In this document: piece by piece, positions 48,701-53,960 of the stretch
How the letters are laid out: every line of letters starts with the position of its first letter
Position numbering within the stretch: the stretch's first letter is position 1
IMG/VR virus record: IMGVR_UViG_3300017963_000064
Coordinates: 1 to 53,960 of that record
Strand: one strand, 5' to 3'
Source: a virus
DNA: 53,960 nucleotides
The notes under the pieces: model-generated
Database searches by the model: none
What the model was told of the DNA's origin: nothing
What the model saw: the letters and a program-made list of their open reading frames with translations, nothing else
Made by a program: the position numbers and the translations under genes

Positions 48701-49799
48701 GAACGTTGTCCAGAGCGCTGGGTGGGCTGGCCTGTACCACGCCGCCACCTTGGACCACCGCGTCACAGACGGCGCCCTCCGCTTGTACCTGGTCCTGCTG
48801 ATGCATGCCCAGCAGGCCGATTCTTGCTACCCAGGCCGCGAACGCTTGGCCGCCCTGATGGGCGTCACCGAAAAGACCATCACCCGCCGCATGTCCAACC
48901 TGGTCAAGGCTGGCTATGTGACGCGCGAACGCCAGATGGGCACGTCCTCCATCACTTGGATCGAGGATTTGACCAGAAACGCCCAAGTGGTCGCTGTAGC
49001 CAGGCTGGAAATGTCTCGCAGGGCTGTATCGCGCGCCCTGAAACAAGACGGGCTGGAACTTACCTGGGCGGAGCGCGAGGCCCTGGCCGAGACCTTGGCC
49101 GCCCGCCTGGCCAGTGGGGACAAAAATGTCCCCTTGGACAGTGGAGACAAAAATGGGTCCACAGTCGGGTCAAAAATGGGTCCACCACCGGGTCACAAAA
49201 GGACACGAAAAGAACAACAAGGAGGAAAACAACAAGAGGAAGGATTAGGTCAAAACGAGGACGCTCTTCTCTTTTGGGGGGAAGGCGGGGAGCCACCCCA
49301 GGACGGCGCCGCGCCTGCCGCGCCGATGGTCCTCGTTCCAGGAGATCAAGGGCTGGCCGAGGGATGGCTGGCTCTGGCCCAGCAGACTCAGGCCGCCCAG
49401 GCCGCCCGTAACTGGGCGTGGGTTCAAGACGACGGCAGCCCGGAGCCGTGGGCGCCTGCCGCTACCGCCTTTTGTGCGCTTGTCGGCCGGACGCCTGGCG
49501 GCCTGGACAATGCAGAACGCGAGGCTTGGCCGCGCGAACTGGAACGATGGGCCACTGCCCGCGACCAGGCCGCGACACCCCAGGAAACTGCCCAAGCCAT
49601 CCAGGCCATCACCCAAAGTGAACATAGCTGGCGTTCGTTCGCGTCCCCGTTTGAAACGGGTTTTCACAGCATCTTGAACACGATGCTGGACCGCCTGCGA
49701 ACCGGAGCGCCCATCAATGCAAAAGGCCGCAAAAACGGCCGAGCCACCCAGGCCGCGCCCGCCGAGCAGGCCCAGGCGCTAGAACACGCCTTCCAATAG
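48657..49799 (+). CDS. Replication initiator with winged helix; carries the origin inside its gene
   Basis: The 380-residue product starts at ATG 48657 behind AAAAGGAG. Its N-terminal domain has a clear winged-helix motif: ALRLYLVLLMHAQQADSCYPGRERLAALMGVTEKTITRRMSNLVKAGYVTRERQ. The middle (about 150-200) is a Gly/Lys/Gln-rich linker coded by iterons and an A-rich tract (49116-49258). The C-terminal part (about 250-360) is helical, with a DnaD-like look, and would bind the helicase loader, encoded two genes downstream. This design is like lambda O: DNA-binding domain, internal ori, loader-binding end. Confidence 0.82.
   Translation: MVSLSDLQLGPLKFRNVVQSAGWAGLYHAATLDHRVTDGALRLYLVLLMHAQQADSCYPGRERLAALMGVTEKTITRRMSNLVKAGYVTRERQMGTSSITWIEDLTRNAQVVAVARLEMSRRAVSRALKQDGLELTWAEREALAETLAARLASGDKNVPLDSGDKNGSTVGSKMGPPPGHKRTRKEQQGGKQQEEGLGQNEDALLFWGEGGEPPQDGAAPAAPMVLVPGDQGLAEGWLALAQQTQAAQAARNWAWVQDDGSPEPWAPAATAFCALVGRTPGGLDNAEREAWPRELERWATARDQAATPQETAQAIQAITQSEHSWRSFASPFETGFHSILNTMLDRLRTGAPINAKGRKNGRATQAAPAEQAQALEHAFQ
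49116..49258 (+). other. Putative replication origin: four iterons and an A-rich unwinding tract
   Basis: Inside the initiator gene, four copies of a GGNNACAAAAATGGGTCC-type unit lie at about 49116-49133, 49141-49162, 49165-49184 and 49188-49206 (centre spacing 23 to 27 bases). The first is a perfect dyad (GGGGACA-AAAA-TGTCCCC). A purine- and A-rich stretch follows (49205-49258), unusual in this GC-rich genome. The order iterons then AT-rich region within the initiator gene matches lambda ori. Confidence 0.8.
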
Positions 49800-49814
49800 G
49801 CCAAGGAGACGAAC

Positions 49815-50537
49815 ATGGGTTACTTTGCGAACGGCTACGACGCCGACCTTTACGAGGCCAAATATTGTACCGCGTGCGCCCATGGAGGGGACCGCCCTGG
49901 CGAGATCTGTCCCGTGATGGCGCTGCACCTAGACTGGAACTATGAACAACACACGGCGGAAGAAGGGGACACCATCCGCCGCCAGGCCCTAGAGGCCCTG
50001 ATACCGACCACCAAGGAACACGGTAATGGCGCCTGTGCTCTGTGGACGCCCGTTCACGCTGGCGCCCCAGGCCCGCTACCGGCCGATGCGTCCCAGCCCG
50101 TCCCGATGTGCCAGGCCGACCGCCAGATGGCCTACCTGGGCCTGCTGGCTGGCCAGGCTTGGAACGCCATCACGGAGCCGTCCAAGACCGCGTTCCTGTG
50201 GGTGCCGCCCACGGCGCCCGATGTGCTGAATCTGTTCTACCACCGCCCAGGCTTGCCCCAGGGCGCCACCGACGAGGTCCACCTGGCGCCCTATAAAACC
50301 CAAGAGGGGGAAACCGTCCACTTGGGCTACAGCGTCAAGGCGAACGCCCTTTTTGTCCGCATCCCCGCCGAGGATGAGGACCAGGCCCGCCAGGCCCAGG
50401 AGGACGCGAACAAAAGGCCCGCCCTGATGACGTCCGCCGAGGTAGCCGACCGCTACGGCCTGGAATCCGCGCCCGGCAGCCGGCAGCGCATCCAGGATAG
50501 CGTGGACGCCATCGCTCGCGCCTTGGCCGCCAAGTAG
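49815..50537 (+). CDS. Hypothetical protein with N-terminal cysteine cluster
   Basis: The 240-residue product starts at ATG 49815 behind AAGGAG. The first 45 residues contain YCTACAHG...CPVMALHLDWNY, a Cys/His pattern seen in phage proteins near replication genes. The C-terminal third is charged and helical. It lies between the initiator and helicase loader genes. No function is known. Confidence 0.7.
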   Translation: MGYFANGYDADLYEAKYCTACAHGGDRPGEICPVMALHLDWNYEQHTAEEGDTIRRQALEALIPTTKEHGNGACALWTPVHAGAPGPLPADASQPVPMCQADRQMAYLGLLAGQAWNAITEPSKTAFLWVPPTAPDVLNLFYHRPGLPQGATDEVHLAPYKTQEGETVHLGYSVKANALFVRIPAEDEDQARQAQEDANKRPALMTSAEVADRYGLESAPGSRQRIQDSVDAIARALAAK

Positions 50538-50568
50538 GCCAGACCCACGCCACCCAAGGAGTATGACG

Positions 50569-51420
50569 ATGACACAAGGAAAGATGGGGGCCAAGTTTGC
50601 CGCCTTCAACGAACGTTGGGAAACTGACCAAGCCGCCCTCCTGGCGGAACACGCCGTTTTCTGTGAACACTGTGGGCAGCCGCGCCCGCGCGCGCCCATC
50701 GAATTTGAGGGGATGGTCATCATGCTTGGGCAGCCTGGCGTATGCCCTTGCGACAAGGCCCAGGCCGCCCAGTCTAAAGAGGAATGCCAGGAACACGCCG
50801 CCCGGATGGCTGCCGCCCGTGTGGCCGCAGGCCTTAACGGACGCCTGGCCACCCACACGTTTGATAGCTATAGCTTGACCAAGCCGGACGGCAGCCCGAG
50901 CCCGGACAAGGCCCACCGCGAACGGCAGCTTGACGCCGCGCGCGCCTACGCTGACGGCCTGATATCTCGAGAACTGGGCGCCAAGCGATGGAGAATCTTC
51001 CACGGCGCCTACGGCCTGGGCAAGAGCCATCTGGCCGCCGCCGTGATGAACGCCGTCCTGGAATACGGGTGGGACCGCGTCTACTTTCGCGTGTGGCCCG
51101 AATACCTGAGCAGGCTCAAGGCCACGTTTGACCGTGACAGTATGGAGCGAACCGCTACCGTGGAGACGGAACTGAAACGCGCCCGCCTTCTGGTTCTGGA
51201 CGACGTCGACAAGGCCAAGCCCACCGATTGGACGCATGAAATCCTCTACACTGCGCTGGACTCTCGCTACAATAGAGGGCGCCCGACCATCATCACCACG
51301 AACGCCGCCCCGAAAGACTTGGAACCGTGGGTGGGCAAAGCCCTTTTGGATCGGATGGCAGAGATGTCCAAGGCCATCCCGTTCAAGGGGACAAGCTACA
51401 GGAGTGGAATCCGATGGTGA
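50569..51420 (+). CDS. DnaC-like helicase loader (AAA+ ATPase)
   Basis: The 283-residue protein has a Walker A motif (GAYGLGKS, Gly146-Ser153) and a Walker B (LLVLDDVD, Asp211-212), with a sensor-type ITTNAAP and an arginine in LLDRMAEM, the order of DnaC/IstB-like loaders. An N-terminal zinc region (CEHC at 32-35 and CPC at 59-61) precedes it. It would load the host replicative helicase at the iteron origin. ATG 50569 has better spacing behind AAGGAG than ATG 50563. Confidence 0.88.
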   Translation: MTQGKMGAKFAAFNERWETDQAALLAEHAVFCEHCGQPRPRAPIEFEGMVIMLGQPGVCPCDKAQAAQSKEECQEHAARMAAARVAAGLNGRLATHTFDSYSLTKPDGSPSPDKAHRERQLDAARAYADGLISRELGAKRWRIFHGAYGLGKSHLAAAVMNAVLEYGWDRVYFRVWPEYLSRLKATFDRDSMERTATVETELKRARLLVLDDVDKAKPTDWTHEILYTALDSRYNRGRPTIITTNAAPKDLEPWVGKALLDRMAEMSKAIPFKGTSYRSGIRW

Positions 51421-51887
51421 ACCATCCACCGCTAGAAGTGACCCTGGCGTTTGGGGCCGACCCCGAACTTGGCTACAGCCTGACCGGGACGCTCGTGGGC
51501 GTCTCGGTCCCTGGCCTGATTTCCGTGGAGGCCACCCGATGGAGCCATAATAGGCGCCTACGGTTTCCTCACGGGATTGTGGCCCGCCTGGACGACATCA
51601 GCGATACGCTGATTGCGGAGGGCGCCATCTGGATGCTTGCCGACACGGCGCCCGCCGTGGGCCTGGGCGGGCTGGCCACCGTGATGATGGAGCCTGGCCA
51701 GGTCGCAGGCCTCCTTGGTCAGGTTCGCGCCCGTGGGTTCAGCATCGTGCTAGAAACCCGCCTGACCCACGACGCCCACCTGGCCGACCTATGGGACCAG
51801 GACCACGCGCCCACCTTGGCCGAGCTCGTGGCCGCCCAGGCCCGCGCCCAAGCTATCCAGCAGGACATACAACAAACTGATGCTTGA
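51414..51887 (+). CDS. Early hypothetical protein
   Basis: The 157-residue product begins with beta strands (LEVTLAFGADPELGYSLTGTLVGVSVPG) and continues with mixed alpha/beta sequence, ending in an Ala/Gln-rich helix. The start overlaps the end of the loader gene by seven bases. Its stop TGA lies inside the -35 of P6. No family is recognised. Confidence 0.65.
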   Translation: MVNHPPLEVTLAFGADPELGYSLTGTLVGVSVPGLISVEATRWSHNRRLRFPHGIVARLDDISDTLIAEGAIWMLADTAPAVGLGGLATVMMEPGQVAGLLGQVRARGFSIVLETRLTHDAHLADLWDQDHAPTLAELVAAQARAQAIQQDIQQTDA

Positions 51888-51912
51888 CAATTTGATTCTA
51901 TTGTGGTATGAT
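51884..51912 (+). promoter_or_regulatory. Rightward promoter P6
   Basis: TTGACA (51884-51889), a 17-base spacer and TATGAT (51907-51912) with TGTGG. It drives the last rightward unit, from 51951 through the circular join to 6729. Confidence 0.9.
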
Positions 51913-51950
51913 GGCTTTAGTAGCCTTCGCCACCCAGTAAAGGAGACGCT

Positions 51951-52769
51951 ATGAACGCGACCAGAATCTTGTTTGACGTTGATGATGTGGCACACCCCAA
52001 GGCCGCCCCTGTCCACGAGGGGGACATTCTCGGTGAACACGCCCTTCGCATCTACAGCATGGCAAACGAGGAACACCGCAAGGAGGCCCTCCGCTTTGCC
52101 TTCCACTCCGCTGAGCAGTTTATCCTGACGTTCCTCCCGGAGCCGGAGGGGTGCGAGCCTGGCGACGAGAACGCCCACATCGGGTACTACCTGGAAAACC
52201 TGACCATCGTGGACATCACGCCTGGCCTGGCCAGGCTTGAGATGGGCGGCCACCGCATTGAGGCCCGCCTATGCATAGAAGGGCTGGATTTTTACCTGGC
52301 CCAGGCTTGCGGTACGTGTCACGCTGTCCAGTGGAACTGGATCGCAAGCCCGGAGATCTTGGGCTGGCACCTGGCCAATCAGACCTATTGCCCGTCCTGC
52401 TCCGGAGTGCACAGGCCCTTTGAGGCTTTCGTCAGACTGAGCGACCTGGACAAGATGACGGCCACCTTGGCCGCCGCCAGTCGCGCCATTGCCCACGCCA
52501 AACGGTTTATCCGAGACGCCCAAGCCGTCGCTGACGACATCAAGGACGCGTTCCTTGGTGCATACGAGGCCGAGGGCGCTAGTGTGACCGAACGAAAGGA
52601 GGACCGCGCGCGCGCCCTTGGCGCCCACGAACCGTACCGCCAGGCCCTCGCACAAGTCCAGGACTGGGAGGACGCCCTGGCCGAGGCCGAGGCCGACCAC
52701 GAACAGGCCGAGCAGGCCATCAGCTTGTACAGGGCGTTCTTGTACAGTAAGGCGCCCGCCCGACACTAG
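51951..52769 (+). CDS. Zinc-ribbon hypothetical protein with helical C-terminus
   Basis: The 272-residue product has a central ribbon (CGTCHAV then CPSCSG, about 30 residues apart) and a long C-terminal helical part (about 165-265) with heptad-like Ala/Glu/Arg spacing. The N-terminal 110 residues are acidic, mixed alpha/beta. It is the first gene of the recombination unit, before the Rad52-like gene. Family unknown. Confidence 0.7.
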   Translation: MNATRILFDVDDVAHPKAAPVHEGDILGEHALRIYSMANEEHRKEALRFAFHSAEQFILTFLPEPEGCEPGDENAHIGYYLENLTIVDITPGLARLEMGGHRIEARLCIEGLDFYLAQACGTCHAVQWNWIASPEILGWHLANQTYCPSCSGVHRPFEAFVRLSDLDKMTATLAAASRAIAHAKRFIRDAQAVADDIKDAFLGAYEAEGASVTERKEDRARALGAHEPYRQALAQVQDWEDALAEAEADHEQAEQAISLYRAFLYSKAPARH

Positions 52770-52835
52770 GCCAGGCGCCACCGCTATTGAACCGGAGGGC
52801 GCCCCTGGCCCTCCCGCAGAAAAGGAGACTGAAAA

Positions 52836-53960
52836 GTGACAGAAGAAACCAAAGCCACCCGTTCCGATCCAACCGCAGCTATCCCCGCCGACACCTTGGC
52901 CGCCCTGGCCGATGGCCTGAGCTCCACCTTCTTGACCGCCATCTTGGCCGCCAAGGGCCTCGCCCAGGCGCCACCGTCCAAAGTTGACCCGGAGGCCGCC
53001 GAACACATCCGGCACTGCCTCTTGGCGCCCTTCCCCGAATATTACATTGGCTGGAAACTCCAACACACGATGGAAGATCGAAAGCAAGGGCTTGCCGTGT
53101 GCTACGTCGACGCCCGCGCGGTTCAAGACCGCCTGGACGACGTCTTTGGGGTGGAGGGCTGGACCGAGGAATACACCGCCATCAATGGCGGCCTGCTTTG
53201 CACCTTGAGAACCTTGTGGCCTGGCGGAGTTTGGGTCACCAAGCAATCTTTCGGCGCCGCAGGTGGAGGTCGCGGCCCGGACGTCAACAAGTCCAGCGAA
53301 TCGGACGCCCTGAAACGTGCTGCCGTCAAGCTGGGCGTGTTCCGCTATGGCTACCGCATCCCTGCCCAGTGGGTCCCCATCAAGAAACGCGGCAAGGGAT
53401 GGGTCATCGCCGCCAGGCCAATGCTGGAACAGGTCGCGCCCTGGGCACTCCCGAGGTCGAGCGATGGGCTGGCCACCGACGTCCCCTACTGGGAACTGGA
53501 CGAGTTCGCCGCCCACGTGTCCGCCTACAATGAGCAAAATCCGCCGCCCGAGCCGCCCGAGCCGCCCGAGCCGAAGGCCAAGACCACCGCAGGTCGAGAT
53601 CCAGCCACCTTGATCGAACAGGACAAGGGCAAGGCCAAAGACGCCGCGCCAGGTCAGCAAAGCGAGGGCGCCGCGTTTGTTCTCCGGGACAGCGACGACC
53701 ATCCGGTCCCGGCCGACTGGAACGAGTTTTACGCCCGCGCGCTCGACAATCAGGAGCTCGGACATTACAAGGCCAAGGCCCACATCTATAACGCCGTTCG
53801 CCGGTTCTACCCGGGTTTCAACGTCCGCAAGAAAGCCGACCGTCAGCCCGTAACCATCAAGCAAGCGTGGGACGTGCTCCGGTTCCGCACGCTGAGCGAT
53901 GCCCTGCAAGCCAAGGTTTTGGAGCAGGCCTCACAGACTGCCCCTGGGCGGGACTCTGGC
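52836..53960 (+). CDS. Rad52-family single-strand annealing protein (continues at 1-393)
   Basis: The protein (464 residues across the join) contains the Rad52/Rad22 core at about 55-200: WKLQHTMEDRKQGLAVCYVDARAVQDRLDDVFGVEGWTEEY, then SFGAAGGG...KSSESDALKRAAVKLGVFRYGYRIPAQWVPIKKRG. In phages this family anneals complementary single strands in recombination-dependent replication and repair. The GTG starts after AAAGGAG. A Pro-Glu repeat linker follows (about 231-245), and the C-terminal part is at bases 1-393. The last 123 bases shown here repeat the start of the window. Confidence 0.9.
   Translation, partial: MTEETKATRSDPTAAIPADTLAALADGLSSTFLTAILAAKGLAQAPPSKVDPEAAEHIRHCLLAPFPEYYIGWKLQHTMEDRKQGLAVCYVDARAVQDRLDDVFGVEGWTEEYTAINGGLLCTLRTLWPGGVWVTKQSFGAAGGGRGPDVNKSSESDALKRAAVKLGVFRYGYRIPAQWVPIKKRGKGWVIAARPMLEQVAPWALPRSSDGLATDVPYWELDEFAAHVSAYNEQNPPPEPPEPPEPKAKTTAGRDPATLIEQDKGKAKDAAPGQQSEGAAFVLRDSDDHPVPADWNEFYARALDNQELGHYKAKAHIYNAVRRFYPGFNVRKKADRQPVTIKQAWDVLRFRTLSDALQAKVLEQASQTAPGRDSG
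53838..53960. repeat. Terminal direct repeat, right copy
   Basis: Identical to bases 1-123. See the left copy. The unique circle is 53,837 bp. Confidence 0.95.

Noticed and set aside
52269-53909. Minus-strand frame of 546 residues opposite the Rad52-like gene
   Set aside because: Antisense to two well-supported genes; Gly/Val-rich shadow composition, no promoter or ribosome site.

Overview
This window is best read as one complete, circularly assembled genome of a tailed double-stranded DNA virus. The first 123 bases (1-123) recur exactly as the last 123 (53838-53960), and an open reading frame runs through the join, so the unique genome is about 53,837 bp. Head, packaging, tail-tube, tape-measure and fibre genes are all present. 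A 658-residue tape measure with a frameshifted tail-chaperone pair indicates a long non-contractile tail (siphovirus morphology). I see no integrase, repressor, DNA polymerase, tRNA or CRISPR array, so the phage is probably lytic and copies its DNA with the host polymerase. The host cannot be named from the sequence. It should be a GC-rich bacterium that uses AGGAG-type ribosome binding sites, GTG and TTG starts, and sigma70-like promoters (TTGACA, 17 bp, TATGAT).

Layout. There are two large blocks. The leftward (minus-strand) late block runs from 36.86 kb down to 6.79 kb. Its order is: an exported protein, a ParB-like protein, radical-SAM enzyme, glycosyltransferase, glycosyltransferase, radical-SAM enzyme, glycosyltransferase, TerS, TerL, portal fused to a MuF-like domain, prohead protease, HK97-type capsid, two lipoproteins, decoration/LamG-like proteins, connectors, tail tube, tail chaperones G and G-T, tape measure, fibre with H-x-H repeats, a glycoside-hydrolase-like protein, and lysis-type membrane proteins. 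A consensus promoter at 36830-36858 drives it. The rightward (plus-strand) block starts at 36.98 kb, passes through the join at 53.84 kb/1, and ends at 6.73 kb. It is cut into units by six near-identical promoters and by hairpin terminators. It encodes two Rmf-like proteins, an ArdC-like antirestriction protein, a PD-(D/E)XK nuclease, zinc-ribbon proteins, a Myb/SANT-like regulator, a GIY-YIG-like protein, a replication initiator with an iteron origin inside its gene, a DnaC-like helicase loader, a Rad52-family annealing protein, a DEDDy exonuclease, and an FtsK-like ATPase behind a run of small overlapping membrane-protein genes. The two blocks converge on a bidirectional terminator at 6731-6764.

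How it fits together. The early block blocks restriction (ArdC), opens an internal lambda-type origin (initiator plus loader) and recombines DNA (Rad52 plus exonuclease). The late promoter then makes, in order, the GT/radical-SAM/ParB enzymes and the packaging proteins. That order suggests the cassette modifies phage DNA after replication and before packaging. The three glycosyltransferases resemble the TET-associated glycosyltransferase type, but no TET/JBP oxygenase or DNA methyltransferase is recognisable, so the chemistry, if it is DNA modification, would be unusual. This cassette is the best candidate for an undescribed system. Other notable items are an exact 88-bp inverted repeat (18169-18256 and 39867-39954), a portal-MuF fusion, lipoproteins next to the capsid gene, and a 66-bp promoter module present in three copies.
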